From Lingula anatina (Eukaryota > Brachiopoda > Lingulata > Lingulida > Lingulidae), in assembly GCF_001039355.2 (NCBI RefSeq), contig NW_019774626.1, positions 45,385 to 93,846 of the forward strand: a stretch of DNA of 48,462 nucleotides, given 5' to 3'. Below are positions 35,857 to 46,857 of this stretch, in pieces. Under the pieces are notes generated by a model. It saw only the letters and a list, made by a program, of their open reading frames with translations, did not search any database and was not told where the DNA came from. A program made the translations under genes and the position numbers. Position 1 is the first letter of the stretch, and the number at the start of each line of letters is the position of its first letter.

Positions 35857-37382
35857 CTGTAATGAACCATTGTCCGCTCCCCATCACTTTGTAAAGTGAC
35901 ACTGGTCCCATATACCGGTACTAACCCCAATACTACGACTAACCCTTGCCTGTACTAATCATATGGGACCCCGGACTTCCATTCTCAGGACTACCACTTC
36001 TGTCACACAGGGCTAGATTCAAGAATAGGATTGATTTTCAGAACTCAAATTTCAAACCACACATCAACACTGGATATCCTTGTAGCAATGCACATAAATC
36101 CATTTGGGGTGACACTTTTTTGCTAGGGGGTTGAATAATTAAATTCATTAAATATAATAAATTAAAAATATAATCAGTAATTAACAAATGATTAATTCTT
36201 ATCATACTTATTACACTTGTTTTGGGAAACTGAGTGGGCATTTCATTTTATATCATCAATTTAGCCATATCAATGAACAAATTGCTTCACTTCAAATTGA
36301 CACAATTCCAAACACCTGTTCCATTGACTTTCACAACATAGCTTGCCACTGTTTAACAACAGGTTGGTAAAAATTAACTGTATATTTCTCCTACTGGCCA
36401 TCAGGTCTTCCCGTCAACAGGTAGATAGTTTTGTTTAACCTCCCTGACCACTGTCTCTGTCAATACTGAGTATCTGTTACAGTTAAAACTGAAAAATGAG
36501 AGATTCAATTTTTAATTAAAAGAAAATTTATTTGAAAATTGCTTACACCTTATGTACAAATGGAATAGGACTCTCTATATGAAGTTAACAATATCTGTAA
36601 ACTGACAATAAAGTCTGTGATTAATATGGGAAATTAGCTGGTTTATGGTTTATCACCTAAGTGTGAAAATATAAAATACTTTTCTTTAAGACCTTGACCA
36701 ATGAAACATGGATCAGGCTAGTAACACAACAAGCAACAAACCTGTGGTCAAATTGCCAATGCCTGGAATCTTTTGACAGTGCTATGGACATTGCCCTAAC
36801 TGCTAGCTAAAAATATTTAAAAACATATACTATAAATATGTACTATTAAAGTAGACCAAATTAAAGATGGACCTAAAATCATTTCCATTTAATTGAAACT
36901 TAAGAGATAAAAGTTTAAGTCTTAAATTACTGGCATTCAACATTAAATGTATAGTGTAATGAGATGCTCATGTGTAAATCCATCTGAAGAAAACAAGTTT
37001 TAATATACTCGCTTTTTCCTAATACAGTTTGGCAGTTATTGGTGAGGGTCATGTATCAGACAGAGACGGAACAGTGACGGCAACAGAAAACAATGCAGAA
37101 AGTCAGACCAATCAGAATATACATACAGACACACTATATATAAAAACTACTAATTTGTATTTCAACATATTAATATAAACAGGAATGAATGTTTCTGACC
37201 AAAGCTGCATATCACTTCTGGTGCTGTCTGGTACCAAGTATGAATCAAATGATGCAGTGCCATGAATTATTTTATTTCCCATTATAAAAGGAGACTACAT
37301 GAATAGCCCATTCAGAATAAAATTTAAATAAACCGAGTACTAACTGATCTGCTGACTAAATATGCCGGACCATACTTCAACA
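35857..37382. other. Gene-free or unresolved stretch
   Basis: AT-rich; no exon could be joined in phase to the gene ending at 34086, and no transposon ends were recognised. Confidence 0.45.
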
Positions 37383-40300
37383 GCAGTTGTTGATGCCACA
37401 ATGTTCAATGTCCTCCCATAATACAACAGCAATTGTTGATGTCACAATGTTCAATGTCCTTCCATAATACAAATAGAATTGTTGATGTCACAATGTTCTC
37501 CCATAATACAAGACCAATTGTTGGTGTCACAATGTTCAATGTCTTCCCATAATACAACACTAATTGTTGATGTCACAATGTTCTCCCATAATACAACAGC
37601 AATTGTTGATGTCACAATGTTCAATGTCTTCCCATAATACAACAGCAATTGTTGATGTCACAATGTTCAATGTCTTCCCATAATACAACAGCAATTGTTG
37701 ATGTCACAATGTTCAATGTCTTCCCATAATACAACAGCAATTGTTGATGTCACAATGTTCAATGTCTTCCCATAATACAACAGCAATTGTTGATGTCACA
37801 ATGTTCAATGTCTTCCCATAATACAACAGCAATTGTTGATGTCACAATGTTCAATGTCTTCCCATAATACAACAGCAATTGTTGATGTCACAATGTTCAA
37901 TGTCTTCCCATAATACAACAGCAATTGTTGATGTCACAATGTTCAATGTCTTCCCATAATACAACAGCAATTGTTGATGTCACAATGTTCAATGTCTTCC
38001 CATAATACAACAGCAATTGTTGATGTCACAATGTTCAATGTCTTCCCATAATACAACAGCAATTGTTGATGTCACAATGTTCAATGTCTTCCCATAATAC
38101 AACAGCAATTGTTGATGTCACAATGTTCAATGTCTTCCCATAATACAACAGCAATTGTTGATGTCACAATGTTCAATGTCTTCCCATAATACAACAGCAA
38201 TTGTTGATGTCACAATGTTCAATGTCTTCCCATAATACAACAGCAATTGTTGATGTCACAATGTTCAATGTCTTCCCATAATACAACAGCAATTGTTGAT
38301 GTCACAATGTTCAATGTCTTCCCATAATACAACAGCAATTGTTGATGTCACAATGTTCAATGTCTTCCCATAATACAACAGCAATTGTTGATGTCACAAT
38401 GTTCAATGTCTTCCCATAATACAACAGCAATTGTTGATGTCACAATGTTCAATGTCTTCCCATAATACAACAGCAATTGTTGATGTCACAATGTTCAATG
38501 TCTTCCCATAATACAACAGCAATTGTTGATGTCACAATGTTCAATGTCTTCCCATAATACAACAGCAATTGTTGATGTCACAATGTTCAATGTCTTCCCA
38601 TAATACAACAGCAATTGTTGATGTCACAATGTTCAATGTCTTCCCATAATACAACAGCAATTGTTGATGTCACAATGTTCAATGTCTTCCCATAATACAA
38701 CAGCAATTGTTGATGTCACAATGTTCAATGTCTTCCCATAATACAACAGCAATTGTTGATGTCACAATGTTCAATGTCTTCCCATAATACAACAGCAATT
38801 GTTGATGTCACAATGTTCAATGTCTTCCCATAATACAACAGCAATTGTTGATGTCACAATGTTCAATGTCTTCCCATAATACAACAGCAATTGTTGATGT
38901 CACAATGTTCAATGTCTTCCCATAATACAACAGCAATTGTTGATGTCACAATGTTCAATGTCTTCCCATAATACAACAGCAATTGTTGATGTCACAATGT
39001 TCAATGCCTTACCATAATACAACAGCAAATGTTGATGTCACTATGTTCAATGTCTTCCCATAATAAAACTGCAATATGTCGCAATGTTCAATGTATTCCC
39101 ATAATACAACAGCAACTGTTGATGTAGCATTGTTCAATGTATTCCTATAATGAAATAGCAATTTTTCATATAACAATACTTAGTGTATTCCTATAATACA
39201 ACAGCAATTGTTGATGTCACAATTATGTTCAATTGTTGATGTCACAATGTTCAATGTCTTCCCATAATACAACAGCAATTGTTGATGCATTGGTGTTCAA
39301 TGTCTTCCCATAATACAACACCAATTGTTGATGTCACGATGTTCTCCCACAATACAACAGCAATTGTTGATGTCACGTTGCAATGTCTTCCCATAATACA
39401 ACAGCAATTATTGATGTCACATTGTATTATGGGAATACAAGTATTGTTACATGAAGAATTACTATTTTATTATAGGAATTCATTGAACATTGCTACAAAA
39501 ACAATTGCAGTTGTATTAAGGGAATACATTGAATGTTGTGACATCAACAAGTGCAGTTGTATGAAGGGAGTACATTGAACATTGTGGCATCAACAAAAAT
39601 AATAACAATCAATATGGATGCTTCCGTATCACATCCGAGGTTATTGTTGAGTGCAGAGACATCCAAGTGGTTCCCAGTGTAGTACAACAGCAATTTTTGA
39701 TGCCACAATGTTCAATGTCTTTCCATTATACAACTGCAATTGTTGATGTCATGACTCTATGTATTCCTATAATACAACAGCAATTGTTGATGTTACAATG
39801 TTCAATGTCTGCAATTGTTGATGCCACAATGTTCAATGTCTTTCCATTATACAACTGCAATTGTTGATGTCATGACTCTATGTATTCCTATAATACAACA
39901 GCAATTGTTGATGTTACAATGTTCAATGTCTGCAATTGTTGATGTCACAATGTTCAATGTCTTCCCATAACACAACTGCAATTGTTGATGTTTTGTTATG
40001 TTCAATGTCTTCCCATAATACAACAGCAATTGTTGATGTCACAATGTTCAATGTCTTCCCATAATACAACAGCAGTTGTTGATGTCATGATTCTGTATTC
40101 CGAAAATACAACAGCAATTGTTGATGTTACAATGTTCAATGTCTGCAATTGTTGATGTCACAATGTTCAATGTATTCCCATAATAAAACTGCAATAGTTG
40201 ATGTAGCAATGTTCAATGTATTCCTATAATAAAATAGTAATTTTTCATGTAACAATACTTAGTGTATTCTTATAATACAACAGTAATTGTTGATGCCACA

Positions 40301-40480
40301 ATGTTCAATGTCTTCCCATAATACAAAACCAATTGTTGATGTCACAATGTTCTCCCATAATACAACAGCAGTTGTTGATGTCACAATGTTCAATGTATTC
40401 CCATAATACAACAGTAACTGTTGATGTCACAATGTTCAATGTCTTCCCATAATACCACAGCAATTGTTGATGTCACAATG
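37383..40480. repeat. 46-bp minisatellite array, left part
   Basis: Unit of 46 bp containing CCCATAATACAACAGCAATT, GTTGATGTCACAATG and TTCAATGTCTT. From about 37584 to 39003 roughly 31 units look identical by eye. The flanks (37383-37583 and 39004-40480) hold variants, shortened units and longer composite blocks. The 46-bp period keeps no frame open. Each unit has CAACA...TGTTG inverted arms, a CAATTG and a TGATGTCA. Confidence 0.97.
39420..39595 (-). repeat. Inverted block inside the 46-bp array
   Basis: About four units run in the opposite orientation (TTGTATTATGGGAATACAAG, ACATTGAACATTGTGGCATC). A unique 80-bp segment (39596-39680) follows, then the forward array resumes. Confidence 0.85.
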
Positions 40481-41010
40481 GCAGCATTGAAAGGGAGCTG
40501 TACGACATACGCACTGATCGAAGCTATTGACCTTATTGCAAGGCAGACTGACACTCTAGGACAATATGCCAGAATGCTTTTGGTCGATTATACCAAAGCA
40601 ATCGATACCCTGCTTTATCGGAAACTGTCTGAATTAGGTATCCCAGGAATTATTTCAAACTGGATTTACAGCTTCCTAACTGAGAGGAAACAAAGTGTGA
40701 AGATAGGTAGTGTGAAATCAGACTGGCAACACATTAATGCTGGTGTACCACAAGGCACAAAACTTGGTCCACTTTTATTTGTCATTATGATTAACGATCT
40801 GAGCACCAAATGTGACGCATTCAAATATGTAGATGACACCACAATTCTAAGCTACGGGAATACCAAACTGCAGGACAATCTCCCTGATGCAACAACAGAA
40901 CTCATTCTCTGGTCCCATGCTAATAAACTAATAATAAATACTACCAAGACCAAAGAGATCATATTTGATTTCTCCAAAAAAGGACACAAAACTACACCCT
41001 TACTAATAGA
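40481..41010 (+). pseudogene. Reverse transcriptase fragment (element A, piece 1)
   Basis: Open for about 175 codons, from just before the G-S-C-T-T-Y-A-L motif to a hydrophilic stretch ending KTTPLL. It covers RT motifs A (D in LLVDYTKA), B (GVPQGT) and C (YVDD); the usual F or Y before A-D-D is changed to YVDD. It is cut at its end by element B. Confidence 0.9.
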
Positions 41011-43203
41011 TAATAATAATAATAATAATAATAATAATATTTATTTATAGTCTAAAATCCAACATGTGTTCAGTAGACTTTACAAAAATTATAAAATTCA
41101 AATTAAAAGAAAAATATTGCTGATGGTTATAAGATGAAGAAAAGGAAAATGATTATAGAAAAATATTAGGATATATAAAATAGATTTAAAAAAAAGGGGG
41201 AAATTTAAAACTATGACTAAGAACAGTTTTTCTTAAGAAGTGTTTTTTCAAGAATTTAAAGATAATATTGTTTAAAAAGGTGGATTTTTAGTTCCTTTTT
41301 AAAATGTCCAGGGTCCACAATTTGTCTAAGACTGATGGGTAAAATATTCCATTCTTTTGGTGCTGCAAATTTAAAAGCTTTATCACCGTATGATACTAAT
41401 CTTGCCTTATAAGCCTTAAGAAGAAGGTGATCACCTGATCTGAGATTTCTTGATGGCACGTAGTGTAAAACAAGCTCATTTAAATAAGAAGGTGCAAGTT
41501 TATAAAATGCTGCATGTGCAAATGTTAAAAGTTTGAATAAAATGCATGCTCGGACAGGGAGCCAGTGCAGCATCATTAAAACAGAAGTAATGTGGTTGTC
41601 TTTTGGAGTGCGGGTCAGTAGGCGAGCAGATATATTCTGTACACGCTGTAGCCATTTGATTTGTTCCTCTGAAGATCCATAAAGAAGGGAGTTGCAGAAA
41701 TCAAGTCTCGATGTAACCAGGGCATGTATAACTGTTGCTGTAGTAGAGTCAGTTAAATGTTTTCATAAGGAACCAATGTTTCTAATATTGAACATACATG
41801 TTTTAGATACGTTAGAAATTTGCCTGTTCATGGACAATGTACTGTCAAAATAAACTCCCAGATTTTTGGCGTGAGATGAGACTTGTACCACGCTGGCACC
41901 TATTGACATGCTAAGACTGCGGGCAATGTTCTTATTGTGTGGTTGAGATATTACTAGGAATTCAGTTTTCTCGTCGTTGATCTTGAGTTTGTTTCTGGTC
42001 ATCCACCCCCTTAAATCAGAAATACAGTTGGCTATTTTAGTAATTGATGATTCAGGATTTCTAATATTGCAGGATGTGTAAAGCTGAGTGTCATCAGCAT
42101 AAATGTGATAACCAATCTCATGAAAATGAAGGATTGCACCAAGCAGTGTATAAATACAAAATATGAGTGGTCTTAACACACTGCCTTGTGGAACCCCAAA
42201 GACAAGTTGAGCTAATTCAGAAAGGAACTCCATCCATGCATACTTGTTGTGATCTGCCTGTATCTTTTATCCCAACAGTTTCTTCCAAAAATGACAGCAG
42301 TACCTGATGATCAACAGTGTCAAATGCGGCCGATAGGTCCAAGAGAACAAGTAACACAGCGGAGTGACTGTCGACCGCACATAGCAAATCATTTTTAATT
42401 CTACGGAGTGCTGACTCGGTGCTATGGTTCACCTTGTATGCCGACTGCATTTTCTCAACCAAGTTATTTGCATCTAAGTGATTGAACAATCTTGTGGCGA
42501 TCACACACTCTACCACTGTAGACAGAAATGACAAGTTAGATACAGGTCGATAATTTTGCAAGAGTTCTGCATTTAGGTTAGGCTTTTTCAGTAGTGGACG
42601 GATAATTGCAGACTTAAACAATTCAGGCAAATTCCTGGTTTTAAAGCAAATGTTTACAATGTGAGTTATGAGACCAATGATTGCAGGGAGAATCTGGGAG
42701 AGCAGTGTTGTCGGCATAGGGTCAAGGAGGCATGATGTCTTCTTAGATCTAGAAATGATTTTTGTCACCTCGTCTTCCGTTGCTTCCTCAAAGGCAGTAA
42801 GTAAGAGTGAAGGCTTCGGGAGAAGATAAGAGATCGGGGGATGTAATGGTGTTGCAACTGTCTGTTCTAATGATTCAAGTTCGCCATATATTTTACTGGT
42901 TTTTGCGATGTACAAAGATCCCATGCTGTCAGCTAGGTCTTTCAAAGACGTTGAGGGTGGGTGCGCTACGCGTTTGTTCTTACCCATAAGACTATTAACA
43001 GTTGTAAACAATGCTTTTTGGTCACCGTCACACACGTCTATCATCTCTGAATAATAAGTTTCCTTAGCTTTTTTGATAAGTTGGTTAACACGGTGACACT
43101 CCTCCTTGTAGCGCTGGTGGTAAATGGTTAATTTGCTTCTTCGCCACAGATTTTCTGCCTGTCTGCGATCCCTCTTTGCAGCAAGAATATCATCATTAAT
43201 CAA
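41011..43203 (-). mobile_element. L2/CR1-type retroelement B, inserted in A
   Basis: Minus-strand element whose 3' end (41011-41060) is the typical ATAAATAAATATTATT tail and whose 5' end is truncated within the RT linker. Coding: 42217-43203 has the basic linker, YRPVSNLSFLSTVVE and DLSAAFDTVDH (motif A). Then a frameshift and probable deletion near 42225; 41763-42233 has GVPQGSVLRPLIFCIY (motif B) and YADDTQLY (motif C). After one TGA stop at about 41763, the same frame continues through LDFCNSLLYG and HWLPVRACILFKLL to a stop at 41256. The endonuclease is absent. Not functional; its coding sequence is less decayed than that of the 21361 fragment. Confidence 0.9.
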
Positions 43204-43294
43204 ATGATTGAGAGAGTGGGGTCTGCTGTCTTCTTAGGGCTTAGGATCAGTAGTGATTTGAGCTGGGAAGGTCACATCTGTGATATTTGTAAAA
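43204..43294 (+). pseudogene. Reverse transcriptase fragment (element A, piece 2)
   Basis: Encodes MIERVGSAVFLGLRISSDLS, then WEGHICDICK, the post-motif-C region of CR1/jockey RTs (usual form F-L-G-V-x-I-S-x-D-L-x-W). It is bounded by element B on the left and element C on the right. Confidence 0.8.
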
Positions 43295-46192
43295 CAAGGC
43301 AGCAAAGCTGTCAGATGTACAGACAAAAAGCAGAAAATAACAATGCACAAAATAGGCTACTGTCAATTCTGATGCAAAAGTACATTATGCTTAACTGCAA
43401 ATTCAACATCAAATTTTAATTATGCTCAACAGGTAATACTGATGTAAGTAAAATGTGTAACAAGCATAGGGCTTCAGGCCGATGGGAGTTCAATTTCACA
43501 CTTTGAAAATTCCAAAATGAGAAAAATGAAAATTTCACACAAAACTGCATAAATTCAATACTAAATGATAACCCAATTGAGCTGGCTTTCTAATTTGAAC
43601 TGCATGCCAATCCTAAAAATCATACTTGTAAGTTAAAAATAATTATAAGTAACACAGTTTTCTTTTCATAATGTTTGTAGTAGCAGTGCAAAAAGATTTT
43701 TGTCAATTTTGATGTAACATTACATAAAAAATAACAGAATAATTATCACCAATTTTTGATAATTGACTATAAATAGCATGGAAATGTAGAAAACTTGATT
43801 ACCATTCAGCTTCATGTCCATGGGAGCTCTGAGTCCCACAATGAATATGCCAAAACCATAACAATGAATATTTCACTAAAATGTATAACTTCCAGAAAAA
43901 GAAGCCAATTAGACTGCTTTTCCAACTCATTCTGCATTTTAGTCCTGTGTTTCTTTTTTGAAAGTTTCACAGTCATAAGTAACATGGTTTTCCCATAATG
44001 GTCATCATGGCAGCAGCACCAAAAATTGTTTTCTTCTATTTTGATGCAACATTACATAATGCTTAACAGCATAATGACCATCAATTTTAAATAATTAAAT
44101 AAACGTATCATGGATTTTCAGAAAATGTGACTAGCATGGGTCTTCAAGCCTGTGGAGGTTCTAAGTCACACCTTGAAAATGCCAATATGTGAAAAATTAA
44201 ATTCTCACAAAAAACTGTTTAATTGCCAGAAAAATTTACCAAACAGACTGCATTGCCTATTAAAGCTGTATTTTAGTCCCATGTTTCTTTCCTGATATTT
44301 TGAAAACAGTAAGTGACATGGTTTTCCTTAAATGGTCATCATGGGAGCAGTGCCCAAAATAGGGGTTTCTTCAAATTTTGATGCAACATTACATAATGAC
44401 CATCAATTTTTCATGATAAAATATTAGTAACATGGACATTCAGAAAATGTGACTAGCAAAGGTCTTCAGGCCAATGGAACTTCAAAGTCACACCTTGAAA
44501 ATGGCAAAATGTAAACAAGACAGCACTGTTCTGACATGGGTTTATTTCCATTTCTAACACTTTTTTAACATAAAACAAAATAATCAGTTTACTGCAATTT
44601 TTATATGATCAACTAAGAAAATTGATGAGATGGGAAAAATATCAATAGAACAGTGTTAAATGTCCAATTTCCCCCATTCTGAGATTCTGAACATAGTGGA
44701 TGATTGAATCTGACAAACTGCAATAATATGAGTTTATTTCCATTTTTGACACTTTATTACACAAAACACGATAACAAGTTTACCATAATTTTTACATAAT
44801 CAACTAACAATGTTGTAAAGATGCAGGAAATATCAAACAAATACTTTTACGTATCTTATTAGTTCAATAATGACACTGTTAACATACCTTAGAATTGAAT
44901 CTCAGGAAATGTGAAAAAAACAGCATAACCTTTAAAATAATGGCCCGATTATGCTGATTTTCGAACTCAACCTTTGTTTTAGTAAGATTGACCACTCCTG
45001 TGAGTATAATGACAATTGGCCAAGCTGTTTTTCTTATTTTGTGTTATCAGTGTTGCATATAAGCTGAAAAATATGTGAAAAATTAAATTTTCACCAAAAA
45101 AAAAACTGTTTAACTGGCAGAAAGAATTACCAAACAGACTGCATTGCCTACTGAAGCTGTATTTTAGTCCCATGTTTCTTTCCTGTTAGTTTGAAAACAG
45201 TAAGTGACATGGTTTTTCTTAAAGGGTCATCATGGGAGCAGTGCCCAAAATAGGGGTTTCTTCAAATTTTGATGCAACATTACATGATGTTTAACAGCAT
45301 AATGACCATCAATTTTTAATAATAAAATATTAGTAACATGGACATTCAGAAAACGTGACCAGCAAATGTCTTCAGGCCAATGGAACTTCAAAGTCACACC
45401 TTGAAAATGGCAAAATGTAAACAAGACAGCACTGTTCTGACATGGATTTATTTCCATTTTTAACACTTTTTAAACATAAAACAGAATAAACAGTTTACTG
45501 CAATTTTTATATGATCAACTAAGAAAATTGATGAGATGGGAAAATTATCAATAAAAGTGTTAAATGTCCAATTTCCTCCATTCTGAGATTCTGAACACAC
45601 TGAATGATTGAATCTGACAAAATGCAATGATATGAGTTTGATTCCATTTTTGACACTTTGTTACACAAAACACGATAACAAGTTTACCATCATTTTTACA
45701 TAATCAACTAACAATGTTGTAAAGATACAGGAAATGTCAAACAAACACTTTTACGTATCTTATTAGTTAAATAATAAGGCTATTAACATGCCTAAGAATT
45801 GAATCTGAGGAAATGTGAAAAACAGCATAACTTCTAAAATGATGTCCTGATTGTGCTGATTTTCGAACTCAACCTTCGTTTTAGTAAGCTTGACCACTCC
45901 TGTGAGTTTAATGACAATTGGCCCATCTGTTTTTCTTATATTGTGTTTACAGTGTTGCATATATGGTGAAAAGTGAAAAAACAACACAACTTCTACTATA
46001 ATGGCCCGATCATGCTGATTTTCGAACTTGACCTGCGTTTTAAGAATATTCATCAGCTCTGTAAATATAAAACCAAAAAGTAAAACTGTGTTCCACTTAT
46101 CGTGTTTACGCTGAAAGTGCACGGTGCTGGCGACGGCATCGGCATTGGCGACGGCGACGACAGACACAGGTGATGGCAATTGCTTTTCATGT
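43295..46192. mobile_element. Satellite-like non-coding element C, inserted in A
   Basis: About 2.9 kb without coding capacity between two pieces of A. It begins near AAGGCAGCAAAGCTGTCAGA and ends near CGACGACAGACACAGGTGAT. Internally repetitive: a sub-repeat with GGTCTTCAGGCCAATGGAAC recurs near 43456, 43816 (decayed), 44128, 44451 and 45356, and a larger unit of about 890 bp (44190-45080) is repeated at 45085-45970. Its class is not clear; a Helitron-like or foldback element with tandem interior is possible. Confidence 0.65.
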
Positions 46193-46282
46193 TTAAGATT
46201 GTGTAGCCTTTTACTTGCTTTTTATGTACAGACACAGATGTGTCTGTACATAAAAAGCAAGTAAAAGGCTAAACAATCTTAA
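46193..46282. repeat. Hairpin: 44-bp inverted repeat with 2-base loop
   Basis: Arms 46193-46236 and 46239-46282 are complementary with one mismatch, loop GA. The right arm is the continuation of retroelement A's coding sequence (SKRLNNLK), so the left arm is an inverted copy of it. Confidence 0.92.
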
Positions 46283-46652
46283 GCTTCTGAAAAGAGCGGG
46301 TATTCCAACCAATGAACTTGTAAGCTTTTATACATCAGTAATGAGACCTACATTAGAATATGCATGTCAGGTGTGGCACCCAGGTCTTACACAACAACAA
46401 ATTGATAAAATTGAATCCATCCAGATTAGAGCATGTAAGATTATATTCCCAGAGCTGTCCTATAATGGGGCACTTGAAACATGTAAACTTATCACTCTTG
46501 CTTGTAGAAGAGATGAACTATCTAAAACATTATTGCATAACATATACTCTGAAGGACACAAAATCCATCATTTGCTACCAGAGATAAATGAAAGTTCCTA
46601 CACTTTGTGCCGGGTTTATAAGTACACTGTGCTAAAATTGAGGACTGTATGA
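46252..46652 (+). pseudogene. Reverse transcriptase C-terminal fragment (element A, piece 3)
   Basis: Open from the hairpin to the stop at 46650-46652. It contains LKRAGIPTNELVSFYTSVMR, PTLEYACQVWHPGL and KIESIQIRACKIIF, the familiar C-terminal region of CR1/jockey-type RTs. An AT-rich 3' untranslated region and (ATT)n tail follow to 46857. Confidence 0.88.
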
Positions 46653-46857
46653 TCACCAAAAACTTTTATCCCATGGGCTTTATCAAATTTTAAGAACTGA
46701 GATTTTTATGAATTTTTAATGTGTATCGAATCATTTTAACACATTTTAACACAAGTATATTTTTAAGATTGTGCATCTCATGACTATTTTTTTTATTGTA
46801 AAATCCAACTTTTTAAGTTGCAAATAAATACATATTACTATTATTATTATTATTATT

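Larger units (their letters stand above)
40481..46857 (+). mobile_element. CR1/jockey-type retroelement A, 5'-truncated and twice interrupted
   Basis: Inserted in the 46-bp array. Three pieces: 40481-41010 with reverse transcriptase motifs (LLVDYTKAIDTLLYRKL, GVPQGTKLGPLLF, KYVDDTT); 43204-43294 (VGSAVFLGLRISSDLSWEGH); and about 46252-46652 (RAGIPTNELVSFYTSVMRPT, LEYACQVWHPGL, thumb/C-terminal region). A 3' tail with (ATT)n ends at 46857. Endonuclease and the first RT motifs are missing, so it is 5'-truncated. ACAATG at 40475-40480 and 46858-46863 is a plausible 6-bp target duplication. The pieces are separated by element B (minus) and satellite-like element C. In an A run at the C junction the frame differs by one base. 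Inactive. Confidence 0.88.

Noticed and set aside
37383-40480. CRISPR-like appearance of regularly spaced repeats
   Set aside because: Units are contiguous, with no unique spacers, in an intron-containing animal genome; it is a minisatellite.
45763-46179. 138-codon minus-strand open frame
   Set aside because: It crosses the internal repeats of element C and has no recognisable domain.
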